Source: Competibacter sp963695105 | GTDB lineage: Bacteria; Pseudomonadota; Gammaproteobacteria; Competibacterales; Competibacteraceae | DNA length: 64,000 bases | Assembly: GCA_963695105.1 (NCBI GenBank) | Contig: CAVOGC010000008.1 | Location: forward strand, 57,394 to 121,393 | Direction of reading: 5' to 3' | Shown: one piece after another, positions 34,212 through 43,300 of the stretch | Layout of the letters: the number at the start of each line of letters is the position of its first letter | How positions within the stretch are numbered: the stretch's first letter is position 1 | The notes under the pieces: generated by a model | Told to the model about the DNA's origin: nothing | Databases searched by the model: none | What the model saw: the letters and a program-made list of their open reading frames with translations, nothing else | Program-made: the position numbers and the translations under genes

Positions 34212-34487
34212 TTGAAGCAAGCATTATTACTAGCATTGATTGGCTTTGGAGCTTGGAGCTATTACACAAAGAACATAGAAACAGATGGCCTTGCTATACG
34301 CAGTACGCCAACATCAACCAATGACAGTTATACAGGCCAGTATGCAGAAACCCAGTCGCAATATCAATGTGATGGCCGCCAACATTGTAGCCAAATGAAT
34401 TCATATGAAGAAGCGGTTTATTTTATACAGAACTGCCCAAATACAAAAATGGACGGTGATTATGATGGTATACCATGCGAGAGATAG
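34212..34487 (+). CDS. Small secreted excalibur-type protein
   Basis: 91 aa, start TTG at 34212, 26 bp after the attC-like site. An N-terminal hydrophobic segment (ALLLALIGFGAWSYY) suggests export or membrane anchoring. The C-terminus has the pattern QCDGRQHCSQMNSYEEAVYF and CPNTKMDGDYDGIPCE, an excalibur-like motif with four cysteines and a calcium-loop-type DGDxDGIPCE. Similar domains occur on surface nucleases and cold-shock-type proteins. No partner is evident; it is a single-gene cassette. Confidence 0.75.
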   Translation: MKQALLLALIGFGAWSYYTKNIETDGLAIRSTPTSTNDSYTGQYAETQSQYQCDGRQHCSQMNSYEEAVYFIQNCPNTKMDGDYDGIPCER

Positions 34488-34692
34488 TTTGGACGCTGAT
34501 TAATTCAACATCAATGGCATCATAGTCAACTGAAATTAACGTCAAAGGCACTACAGTCAAAGGCATAAAAGTCGCTAACAAGAGCCTCAAGCCGACCCTG
34601 CGGGTCGGCGTTCGACTCGGGTTCTCAGGCATCTGCAAGCACCAAGGTGCCGGAGAGTTCATCGCAATCAGTCGCAGGTCGGCTTAGGCACA

Positions 34693-34800
34693 CGTTCGTC
34701 GGCGCTTCGCGCCGACGAACGGGGCGCGAAGCGCCGACGAACGGGGCGCGAAGCGCCGACGGAACGGGGCGCGAAGCGCCGACGAACGGGGCGCGAGTTG
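34693..34800. repeat. Hairpin array, 22-23-bp tandem repeats
   Basis: A 13-bp perfect palindrome (CGTTCGTCGGCGC, TTC loop, mirrored arm) at 34693-34721 runs into units of GCCGACGAACGGGGCGCGAAGC at 34711, 34733, 34755 (one extra base) and 34778. Each unit contains GGCGC GAA GCGCC. The gene-free stretch 34488-34991 is mostly this array plus attC-like arms. Confidence 0.85.
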
Positions 34801-34988
34801 TGCCCAATATCGGGTTCTCGGCGCGAAGCGCCGTCGAACCCTCATTGGAGCGTCACCGCTTCGCGGCGACTGCGTCGTCCCGTGCTCGCGGCCCCGCCGC
34901 CCACCACGACCCGAGGAACCCCTACGTTCCCCGGTCGGGCGACGGGTCCGCTCCGCGCGGGATGACGCTCAACTCGCGCCCGTTAGGC
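34785..34988 (+). other. Long attC-like site
   Basis: Left arm ACGGGGCGCGAGTTGTG near 34785 and right arm CTCAACTCGCGCCCGTTAGGC ending at 34988 pair over about 15 bases. The core GTTAGGC is followed 3 bases later by the next gene. The interior carries further small palindromes. A second, shorter paired segment (AGCCTCAAGCCGACC, GGTCGGCTTAGGC) lies at 34580-34688. Supported by arm pairing only. Confidence 0.5.
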
Positions 34989-34991
34989 AAT

Positions 34992-35306
34992 ATGGAGGTG
35001 AAAATAGATGGCTTTACTTGGGTTATCGTGATTATTTCCATTGTGAGCGCAATCGGCTTTGCAATTCAACAACAAAATGTTACTCAGCCTGGGAAAGACT
35101 TGGCCCAAAGGTTTGCTAGTCTAGGTACTATTGCCGGAAAATCTAGGCAAGAAATTATTGCTTCCGTCGGTTCACCAACTTCATTCAGCACTATGCCAGA
35201 GGGTAAGACTCTTCTCCAATGGCAAGCAACAGGTTATCACATAGCGTTGTTATTTAATGGTGATGTTTGTGAGGGTGTAACACACGAATATTTATCACCA
35301 AGCTAA
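34992..35306 (+). CDS. Small membrane-anchored cassette protein
   Basis: 104 aa starting ATG 34992, 3 bases after GTTAGGC; GTG at 34998 is an alternative. One N-terminal membrane helix (FTWVIVIISIVSAIGFAIQ) precedes a small soluble domain: GKSRQEIIASVGSPTSFSTM, LLQWQATGYHIALLF and CEGVTHEYL. The GxSxxEIxxxxGxP pattern recalls SmpA/OmlA-type or BamE-like folds, but I do not assign a function. AT-rich. Confidence 0.7.
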   Translation: MEVKIDGFTWVIVIISIVSAIGFAIQQQNVTQPGKDLAQRFASLGTIAGKSRQEIIASVGSPTSFSTMPEGKTLLQWQATGYHIALLFNGDVCEGVTHEYLSPS

Positions 35307-35373
35307 ACTAAATTTCAGCCAACTAGTTTAACTGGCCGTTGCACCGAAAACCGCGTCAAAGGAGTTATTGTAT

Positions 35374-35574
35374 ATGACTCAAGTTGAAGAACTTCAAGTA
35401 CGTATTCGCAATTTGCCCGATGAAGATTTCTCAAAGCTTCGAGACTGGTTTCTTCAGTTTGAGAATGAACTTTGGGATGAAAAAATCAGTGCGGATTTTA
35501 AGGCCGGAAAATTTAATAAACTTATTGAAAAAGCGAAGGCCGAATTTTCTCAAGGTAAGGCCCATGAACTGTGA
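35374..35574 (+). CDS. Putative type II antitoxin
   Basis: 66 aa (MTQVEELQVRIRNLPDED...), start ATG at 35374 with AAAGGAG 10 bases upstream. Acidic N-terminal half with a basic Lys-rich C-terminal helix (KLIEKAKAEFSQGKAHEL), typical of antitoxins that wrap a RelE/ParE toxin. Its TGA overlaps the GTG start of the toxin gene by 4 bases. DNA-binding region is not recognisable. Part of a cassette. Confidence 0.75.
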   Translation: MTQVEELQVRIRNLPDEDFSKLRDWFLQFENELWDEKISADFKAGKFNKLIEKAKAEFSQGKAHEL

Positions 35575-35825
35575 GGCACTACACTTCATCAGATTTCTGG
35601 GAAATGTACTGGAGGCTTCCTGCCGAAATTCGAGAGTTAGCCGACAAAAATTATGAATTACTGAAGGAAAATCAACATCATCCTTCATTACAACTTAAGC
35701 GTATTGAAGAATTATGGTCAGTGCGGGTAGGGAAACATTACCGAGCGATTGGCATTGATGCTCCAGACGGAATCCAGTGGATATGGATAGGTAGTCATGC
35801 TGAGTACGACAAATTTATCGCCTAA
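35571..35825 (+). CDS. RelE/ParE-superfamily toxin
   Basis: 84 aa, GTG start overlapping the antitoxin stop (GTGA). The fold pattern is LPAEIRELADKNYELLKENQHHPSLQLKRI, then EELWSVRVGKHYRAIGIDA and WIWIGSHAEYDKF, as in RelE-type ribosome-associated or ParE-type gyrase toxins. Catalytic class cannot be assigned. It ends in GCCTAA, which is the left edge of a split attC-like site; the group II intron remnant begins about 17 bp further on. Confidence 0.85.
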   Translation: MRHYTSSDFWEMYWRLPAEIRELADKNYELLKENQHHPSLQLKRIEELWSVRVGKHYRAIGIDAPDGIQWIWIGSHAEYDKFIA

Positions 35826-35842
35826 TCAGCATAAACAGCCCA

Positions 35843-37018
35843 ATCGGGTAAAGGCGGGTGTTTAGCCCGCCCTCCCCACACCACCTAGCATGCGGGTCCG
35901 CACTAGGCGGTTCACAAGAAGGGAGCACACGACGATCTCAGGCATAGCCATGCGCCTTCATCCAGAGATCACGCACGGAGATCAAGCCCTGGCTTTTCAG
36001 CCAGTCGTTCGTCATCCCGGTCTGGGTGGCCAGCGTCCGCGACAGGTGCCAGTAGGCTTTGCTGCTGAGCGCCGTCAAGATTGCCTGCCGTTTGCCCGTC
36101 CCCAGGGCCAAGAGGTTGCGTACCTTGGTGCGCACCCTGCGCCACTGTTTCCAGTAGCACATGCGCACCCGCCGGCGCAGCCAGTGGTCCAGCTCAGGGA
36201 TCGGGCGGTAGTAGTCCGAGATGCCGAAGTAGCCCATCCAACCGCGAACATACTGGGCGAGCTTGTGGAGCCGGTAGTCCATCGAGACGCCCCAACTTCG
36301 TCCGGTCAATCGCCGGATGCTGTGGCGGAAGTCCTCGTAGGCTCGATCGGACCAACGCAGCTTCTTTCCCCGAAAGGTAAAGCCGAGAAAGGTGCAGTCG
36401 TTGGTCTTCACCACCCGGCTCTTGTGCTCGTTGACCACCAGCTTGAGCTTGCCGGTCAGGAAGCGCGTGACGCTTGCCATGACCCGCTCGCCCGCTCTGG
36501 GGCTCTTCACCAGGATCAGCAGATCGTCCGCATAGCGCACGAACCGGTGCCCCCGGCGTTCCAGTTCCTTGTCCAGGTCGTCCAACAGGATGTTGGCGAG
36601 CAATGGCGAAAGTGGGCCGCCCTGAGGCGTCCCGACCTCCGTTGCCTCAATGGTCTCTCCAACCAGAACGCCCGCCCGCAGGTACTTTCCGATCAGCGAA
36701 AGCAGCCGTTTGTCGCGCACCTTGCGGCCCACGCGGGCCATCAGGACATCGTGCCGGACATTGTCGAAAAATTTCGCCAAATCCAGATCGACCGCGATGC
36801 GGTAGCCTTCGCCGATGCATCCTTGTACCCGCCTCAGTGCTCCATGGGCAGATCGTCCCGGCCGGAAGCCGAAGCTCGAATCCGAAAACCCCGGCTCGAA
36901 CAACGGTCCCAACACTTGTGCAATGGCCTGTTGGATCACCCGATCCACGATGCAGGGAATACCGAGCAATCGTTCACCACCCCCGTTTGGCTTCGGGATC
37001 GCGACCCGTCGTACCGGT
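35843..37018 (-). mobile_element. Class C group II intron remnant, 5' truncated
   Basis: The 3' end holds a domain V-like hairpin on the minus strand (GAACCGCCTAGTGCGG ... GCATGCTAGGTGGTGTGG) and a terminal stem GGCGGGC ... GCCCGCC ending in CCCGAT, typical of bacterial class C introns. The reverse transcriptase gene lies upstream. All 5' ribozyme domains and the RT N-terminus are missing at the IS1 left end. Orientation is opposite to the cassettes and the 3' exon begins in a cassette attC, as described for attC-targeting class C introns. Confidence 0.75.
35938..37018 (-). pseudogene. Group II intron reverse transcriptase/maturase, N-terminally truncated
   Basis: About 360 codons in frame. 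RT core: PPVRRVAIPKPNGGGERLLGI, FGFRPGRSAHGALRRV, DLDLAKFFDNVRHD, GTPQGGPLSPLLANI, YADDLLIL (catalytic YADD) and SRVVKTNDCTFLGFTFRG; maturase (X) domain and YVRGWMGYFGISDYYRPIPELDHW follow. No endonuclease domain, as usual for class C. It starts inside the IS1 inverted repeat (ATGTCTGGAACA is IS1 sequence), so about 70-100 native N-terminal residues are lost. TGA at 35938. Unlikely to be mobile. Confidence 0.85.
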
Positions 37019-37873
37019 GGTAGTGTTCCAGACATGGATTTTATATTAAAACCCCAAATTCATATCGGTTGATAAACAGGCCAATAACGATGTCATGCAT
37101 TTTGTCGAGTTTAGAGAAACAAATCGTCTTTCTCACTAATCTTTTAATGCGCGTCCGTAGGGTGAGGTGTTTCCGCTCAATCTTTTGAGTATTCGCCTTA
37201 CCGATTGTATGCTGTTCGGGTGGCAAGTGGCGTTCATAGGCTCCCCAGTCATCCGTGTAAAACCGGGTAATTCCGAAAGGTTCTAGAAGCTCTTTGAGCT
37301 TTAAGAGCACTTCGTCCTTGTGATCGCCGAGGGTGTAAGCAAGAATTTTCCCGGTATTGTGATCGATGGCATGCCATAGCCAACGCTGATGTTCTTTGCT
37401 CTGGACGTGGCTCCACATCTCGTCCAGTTCGGCTTCTGGATCTTCAACCTTTTGAATGTCAATGACAACTTCATGTGGATTTAAGCTGTTCAGCACGGCG
37501 CGATTGATCGACTCGAGGCAAGATTCTTTTTTTTAACTCATTGATGACGGTGGTCGGACTGATTTCTAAAACTCGCGCGGTATCCCGAATCCCGCTGCCG
37601 TTCATCGCCATGTCAATGATCTTCTTTTTGACTTCAGGTAAATAGCCATTGTAATCGTAGTCTAAAATAAAAGTCTTGATTGAGCATTCTGGATAATGAC
37701 AAAAATAGCGTTGTTTTCCGTTCTCTGTTTTCCCACGTTTTGAGATTTTATCATGACCACAAACGGGACAAAGGACAGGAATTTAAACCATATTGAAACT
37801 CCTTAAAAAGATTAAAAATACCCAAGTGGATTCAAAATAAAAAATATAGCACATCCATGTCTGGAACACTACC
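37019..37873 (-). mobile_element. IS1-family insertion sequence, 855 bp, mutated
   Basis: Ends are inverted repeats beginning GGTAGTGTTCCAGACATGGA on both sides. It contains a single-frame-type IS1 transposase with two lesions. No target duplication is visible: the 9 bases on the left (GTACCGGT side) and on the right (CAGGCGCGC) differ. The left flank is the group II intron and the right flank is an IS4-type transposase. Confidence 0.88.
37041..37791 (-). pseudogene. IS1-type transposase with nonsense and frameshift lesions
   Basis: Reads ATG GTT TAA at the start (37791-37783); related transposases begin MVSIP, so the third codon is probably TCA to TAA. The N-terminal zinc finger (CPVCGHDKISKRGKTENGKQRYFCHYPEC) and helix-turn-helix (GIRDTARVLEISPTTVINELKK) follow. 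At a run of eight A residues the frame needs a +1 shift (or seven A) to enter the catalytic half (37041-37496), which has DEMWSHV, WHAIDHNTGKILAY, FYTDDWGAYERHL and KIERKHLTLRTRIKRL. The DDE residues are all present. Inactive as it stands unless slippage on A8 occurs. Confidence 0.85.
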
Positions 37874-38701
37874 CAGGCGCGCAACCCGTACCAACACGCC
37901 TCGGCCGCTTGTGGCGGAATGTTTGGTTAAGATCGGCCACGGGGCGTCGTGACCGGCCTCCCAGCAGCCTAACAGCGTACAGTTCAGGCGCGTCTTGGGG
38001 TGGGTAAAGGCGGTCCCGTAGCCTTGCCAGCGATCACCGACCGCCAGGACTAACTGGCGAAACGGCACCCAGTGATACCACCCTTCGGGGCGAAACGAAC
38101 CGCCGACCTTGACCCGAAGCATCGGATGCCATTCCATCTGAATGAGGGTCTCGAACAACCACTTCGCATACAACCCCCGGTCGGCGAGGACGATGACCGT
38201 CCAAGTCGATGAAACCCGCCCACGCAAGGCCTGTAACAACGCCAGCCACTCCGGCTTCCACGGGTGTTTGCAGCCCGCCGGCAAGACCTTCCAGACGATC
38301 GGCACGGCACACCCCCGATAAACCACACTGATGACCAAGAGCACAAAGCGTTGGCCCAAGGTGGTCGCATCCAAAGCCACGGCCAGTTGGGTGCCGGACC
38401 ACCCGTCCAAGACCCAAGCGCACCACGGCGCCCAACAGGCACTCAGGTCGAGCTCGGCCCGATGCCCCCCGGCTTTCGCCTCCGCTTCGCGATAGGTATC
38501 GCGCAAGCGTTCCCGCACGGTGTGGAAGGGCTGACCCAGTCGGCACGACCACCAGTCGGCGATCGCCGTCAAACTACAGGAGCGCACCAGGATCATGCCC
38601 AAACTCCACAGAGCCAATCCCATCACCATGGGCTGGCCGAGATGGGGAAAGTGCTTGGCAATTTCGGTGCGCCATTGCTCCAGTTCGGGGGCGCGAGGCA
38701 T
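37874..38701 (-). pseudogene. IS4-family transposase, truncated and frameshifted
   Basis: Starts MPRAPELEQWRTEI and has the N-terminal domain and first catalytic motifs: VALDATTLGQRFVLLVISVVYRG (first Asp), IVLADRGLYAKWLFE (second Asp) and WQGYGTAFT. Near 37922 one extra A shifts the frame; correcting it gives NIPPQAAEACWYGLRAW, the region before the conserved catalytic Glu. The gene then stops at the IS1 right end, and its last 80-100 residues, including the Glu, are absent from the window. Non-functional. Confidence 0.85.
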
Positions 38702-38960
38702 GACGGTTCCTCCGGTAACCAGGCGATTTCCCTATCGGCTATTTTATCGCAACTTTATGTCTCGCTTGCTCTTTCTGGAAAAACCTACACTTGTAAGGTC
38801 AGGTGGACCCAGGCTCCGTCTTGGCTTCTCATGTTCGGCCCTTCACCGTCCCACCTTCCCCAGATGGCACAGCTACCATGGCCTCGGCTGACTTCTGTCC
38901 CATCACCCCTGGCGTTACCGCCAAGCGCGCTGTCCGGGTCACGGTAGGGTCCGGTGGTGG

Positions 38961-39059
38961 TTCCAGCCCTTTCGGGCTGGCCCTCAGGCCGGCTCCCTTG
39001 GCGACCACGGTTTCCTTAGGGTTCGATGGTGATTCCAGCCCTTTCGGGCTGGCCCTCAG
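38961..39059. repeat. Two 27-bp direct repeats containing a hairpin
   Basis: TTCCAGCCCTTTCGGGCTGG plus CCCTCAG occurs at 38961-38987 and again at 39033-39059, 72 bp apart. Each holds a CCAGCCC/GGGCTGG stem. They sit in the gene-free stretch 38702-39486; plus-strand frames here (for instance 39089-39490) show no recognisable protein. Confidence 0.75.
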
Positions 39060-39387
39060 TTCGACTCCCATAGCCCCACAGACCGCCAGTGAGACAGATC
39101 TCCCCGGATAAGGACATGAACTTTCCGTGCACAACCGCCGCATTTACCCTATCCCCCGCACCTGACGGGCTTCGTCATCTTGTGCTGACTCGCCCGGAGA
39201 CTGAGCCTACTATGCGGTTTCTGTTCGTCGGCTCGCGCGTTTGCGCTCGGGCTTCCTTCAGACAGCCCCTCGCGGGTTTGCCCTTGCCGTCGGCTAGTAG
39301 TTATAGTTTTCCCAATCATGGGAATATCAGGTACTCCTACAGGGGACTTGCACCCCATCAGTTCATGCCCATGCCGGGCGTACACTG

Positions 39388-39432
39388 GGGCTTGCACCTG
39401 ACCCCGCTACGCGGGGCAGGTGAAGCAGGGCG
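39388..39432 (+). other. attC-like site lacking its left end
   Basis: Arms GGGGCTTGCACCTGACCCCGC and GCGGGGCAGGTGAAGC pair with single extra bases on the left arm, the pattern of attC bulges, and are followed by GGCGTTATGC. The left GCCTAAC-type end is absent and the palindrome is cut off at about 39388. It marks the boundary before the next cassette. Confidence 0.5.
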
Positions 39433-39486
39433 TTATGCGCTAAACACACGCTTGCACGGAATCCGCGAATGCATTAATGTCATCGG

Positions 39487-39777
39487 ATGATACTTCCATT
39501 CGGAAATCGTGTAACAGAAGAGTTGTTTCATGGCATATCGAGCGCTCGTGTTAGGCGATTGCCATTGCAAATCAGAGAGCCAGCTTTTTACAAATTGGAT
39601 GTTCTTAATGCTGCTCAGTCGCTGGATGACTTGAAATCCCCTCCTGGTAACAGGCTGGAAGCACTAAAAGGAGATTTAGCGGGTTTCCATAGTATTCGTA
39701 ATAACAATCAATGGCGTACTGTATTCAGGTGGCATGGATCAAATGCGCATGATATAAAAATAGTTGATTACCATTAA
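39487..39777 (+). CDS. higB: HigB-type toxin (RelE superfamily)
   Basis: 96 aa. The C-terminal two-thirds match plasmid-maintenance killer proteins: LQIREPAFYKLDVLNAAQSLDDLK, PPGNRLEALKGDLAGFHSIRNNNQWRTVFRW and HDIKIVDYH. HigB cleaves mRNA on the ribosome. Its stop overlaps an ATG for the antitoxin frame. Toxin-first order is standard for higBA. AT-rich codons and the attC-like sites on both sides mark it as a cassette. Confidence 0.9.
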   Translation: MILPFGNRVTEELFHGISSARVRRLPLQIREPAFYKLDVLNAAQSLDDLKSPPGNRLEALKGDLAGFHSIRNNNQWRTVFRWHGSNAHDIKIVDYH

Positions 39778-39797
39778 TGAGTTATTGGAGACACAAG

Positions 39798-40088
39798 ATG
39801 ATTCCTTCTAATAGAATAGCAACACATCCTGGGATTATTTTACTCAAAGAGTTTCTTGAGCCATTGGAGCTGTCGCAAAAAGCATTGGCAACTCATATCG
39901 GTATACCCGTACAACGGATCAATGAAATTGTAAGAGGAAAGCGAGGAGTATCTCCTGATACAGCCTGGCTTCTATCAGAGGCTTTCAATACATCGCCTGA
40001 GTTTTGGCTTAATTTGCAGGCTACACACGATTTGTCACTTCATAAGCCAAAGCATCATATTCAGCCGTTGGTGACAGTAAGCGCATAA
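39798..40088 (+). CDS. higA: HigA-type antitoxin
   Basis: 96 aa from the ATG at 39798, preceded by TTGGAGA; an overlapping ATG at 39777 is also in frame. Contains a helix-turn-helix XRE-like domain: THPGIILLKEFLEPLELSQKALATHIGIPVQRINEIVRGKRGVSPDTAWLL, followed by SPEFWLNLQATHDL, the usual HigA ending. It would bind HigB and autoregulate the pair. Its stop TAA overlaps the start of the attC-like site. Confidence 0.92.
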   Translation: MIPSNRIATHPGIILLKEFLEPLELSQKALATHIGIPVQRINEIVRGKRGVSPDTAWLLSEAFNTSPEFWLNLQATHDLSLHKPKHHIQPLVTVSA

Positions 40089-40176
40089 CAAGGCAAATGC
40101 ACCCGGACAGCTAAAAAATGCGTCGCTCGTGCCTCGCCATGCAGCTTTTGGCTGCCGGTGATTTGCGGCGTTAGGC
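40083..40176 (+). other. attC-like recombination site (VCR-like)
   Basis: 94 bp starting GCATAACAAGGC and ending GGCGTTAGGC. The arms GCAAATGCACCCGG and CCGGTGATTTGC pair with two extra bases on the left, exactly the attC bulge pattern; a central GCAGC ... GCTGC pairing sits inside. The start TAACAA and end GTTAGGC are the same as in Vibrio repeats. The best-formed attC in the window. Confidence 0.85.
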
Positions 40177-40302
40177 ACAATCGGCACTGAGCTACTATCA
40201 TTTTTAGGTACGACTTATAGCGTGTTACTTTGCAATGCAACCCAATATATTGGGCATTTTTAACCGCTTGTAATAGTGCCGGCCAACCCGACAATTTCAA
40301 CC

Positions 40303-43300
40303 CTACTCCCACCTCGCCAGATCGGCGCGCGCGATCCGAATCCGCCGCAGGATCGCTTCCCGCTTGAGGTTGAACACCACCATGCCGACGGTGATGGTCG
40401 CCCCCAGCCCGAGCAGAATCAGCGCCCGGCTCAAACCTTGCTCTGGATAGAAGCGAAGCAGTTGCCCGATCACGTTCAACACCAGGAACGCCACGCCGGC
40501 ATAGAGAAAGGCCCGGATGCGCAGGGCGATGCCGGCGACGATCCCGGTCAGCGCCAGCGCCAGCGCCAGCACGAACACGCTCAGTTCCGGCCGCAGGAAC
40601 ACGTCCAGCCCCGCCCCGGCGTACAGCGCGCTCAGCGCCGCCAGCCTTGCCCCGTTCAGCACACGCGGACGCAGTTCCCGACGATGCAAGTGCAGCAGCG
40701 CCAGCACCGACACTGCTCCGGGCACGATGTAGAACTGCCACAATCCGTAGCGCTCCGCCCACAGCGGCGCCCACAGGTACACCGCGCCGTTCAGCGCCAG
40801 CACGCCCAGATACAGCGGCCAGGGATTGCGCAGCGTACCGGCCAGCGACAGGTACAGCACGGCGGCGGCCAGCAGCGCCCCGCCGGTCCAGGGCGAGGCG
40901 AGCTGCCACGGCGCGGTCGCCACCGCCAGCACGGGCAGCAGCAGGGCCAGACGGTACAGCGGTTGCAATCCGGTGAATTGATGCAGCAGGAACGCGGCGG
41001 CGGCGGCGGCCAGCAGCCCGGCGGTATCCCACGGGGTGAACGGCGCCAAACCCAGAACGACCAATCGCCCGTAACCGGCCAGCAGGCCCAGCGCCAGCGC
41101 CGCCGCGTAAATCCAGTTGGGCTGATCCGGTCGCCGCCAGGCCCGAATCGCCGCCAGTCCCGCCAACAGCAGCAGCGCCGCGCCGGCCGCCAGCGGATCG
41201 GCGGGAACGCCGAAACGCCAGGGCGACAGCCCCGAGCCGGCCTGAAAGGACAGCACCAACCAGGCGTGCAAGCCCAGCCACAACAGGCTCAGGGCCAAAA
41301 GCCAGCGAATCAGCGCTCCCGCCACCTGTTCGAGGTCGCATAGCCAACCGAAATGATCCGTATCCGCTTCGGGATCGACGCCCTCCAGCCAGCCCGCGAA
41401 TCGCCGTCGAACCGCCATGCACGCCAGCAGCAATAATACGGTCTGCGCGGCGTACCAGGGCGGCAACCCCGCCAGCGCCACCGGCGCGAACGGCGTCCCG
41501 TTGGGGAGCCAGGCGACATAACCGCCCGCCAAAGCCAGCAGCAAGCCGGCTTTCAGCCAGAACGGACTTTCCCGCCACCAGCCCCGCGCCAGCGTCACGA
41601 GCGCCAGAAGCAGGAGGGTCGCCGTGCAAATCGCCCAATTGGCGTCGGTCGCCAGCAGTAGCAGGCACAGACTCGCCACCGGCAGGAAGGCCAACCACTT
41701 GTCCAGGACGGAACGCCAGACCTCCCAGCGGCGCGGTCCATGGCGCCATATCAGCAGCAGGCCACCCGCCCATAGCGCCACCCCCAGCGGCGCCCAAACC
41801 AGCGGCGCCGCCAGATCGAGCAGGATGCCGAGTAGCAGCGCCCCAAGCGCGGTCAATAACACATGCGCGGTCAAGGGCTCCGGCCGCAGCCGGAAGGCAT
41901 GGCCCGCCGTCGCCGCCAACAGCAGCGCCAACCCGCTCAGCGACCAGGAAGAATGCTCCAGCCGGAACGCGCCATCCCAGAGCAGTCCACCGGCCTCCAC
42001 CAATAACAAACGAGCGAGCAACAGCACCAGTGTCGCGAACGGAATCCAGAACAGCGGCTCATCCAGTCCGTCCTGCCGCCAGGACAGCCAACGGGCCAAG
42101 CGCCGACCATGGCGACTCCACAACGGCGCCAGCAGGAACAGCAGGTTCAGCCAGGCCAGCGCCGCCGCCAACCCGCCGCTCAAACCGAACTGCCCATAGC
42201 TCCGGCCCCACCAGCTCCACTCCAGCGCGCCACCGGCCAGCAAGCCGCTCCCGACCAGCGCCGCGACCGCCAGCCAGGCCAGGCCAGGCCATGCGGTATT
42301 GCGCGGCAGCAGTAACAGGTACGGCGCCAGCCCGATCAGCGCGACGGCGGGCGCCCAGGCATCCGCCATCACCGCCAGCACGCCCGCGCCCAAAACGACG
42401 ATCAAGCCCAGCAGCGGCCAGAACGCCGACGCCACCGCCCAGTCCGGCCGCAGGACGTTCCAGCGTGGCAGCAGCAGGTTACCGGCGAACCAGAGCGCAT
42501 AACCCCAGCCGACGGCAACCGCCGCGCCCATGACCGGATTGAAACCCACCCGATTCGCCACGCTCCAGACCAGCGCGCTCAACAGCAGCGCCAACCCCAA
42601 CCCCCGCCAGGCAGCGGCGCTTGGCAGGGGTCGCGCCACCGGGAACAAGGCGACGCACAACAGCACCAGCAAGCCCGGCAACCGAGAGTCGGCAACCAGG
42701 AATCCCAGCACCGCGCCCGCCAGCGCCAGCACGTACAACAGGCCACTTACCCGGCACAACGGTCCCCGCCAGTACGCCAGCGGCGCGGTCCGCTCCGATT
42801 CCAATCCAATCGCCGCCAGCGCCATGCCGAAGCTCAGCATCACATTGCCAAGTGGCTGACCCAGACCGAACAACGCCGCCGGCGTCAGCCAGAAACCGGT
42901 CAGCCAAACCCCGACTGTCACGGTAGCCAGCGCCGCGTAAGCGTGCGCCGCCAGCCGATAACGCCAGCCGACCAGCACGAACGACAGCAGGCTCAGCGCC
43001 AGGGCCGGCAGCAGTTCCAGCGCCGGCGTCCCCAGCAGGCCCAACGCCGGACCGACCACCACCGGCAACGCCGCAACGAACAACACTCCGTAATGCAGGC
43101 TCTCCTCGACCTGCCGCCGGCCGCCGACGCCGCCCGGCACGGTGAAACGCAACACCCGCGCCAAGCGCCAGGTCAGCGGCCGACCCAGCGTCTCGACCGC
43201 CAACCACCAGACCAGCAGCACGTACAGCACCGCCGCCGCACCCAGCCATGGCGGCGGCAACCCGACCCGATCCAGACCGACCAGCAAGCCCGCCAGTCCC

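Noticed and set aside
34693..34800. CRISPR array
   Set aside because: The units are contiguous without spacers and contain their own hairpins; there are no cas genes.
39089..39490. Protein-coding gene of 133 aa
   Set aside because: No recognisable domain, no ribosome site, and it spans the direct-repeat and truncated attC region.
40061..41797. Large minus-strand ORF (578 codons)
   Set aside because: It is an out-of-frame shadow of the giant membrane protein gene and reads as low-complexity Gly/Ala/Arg.
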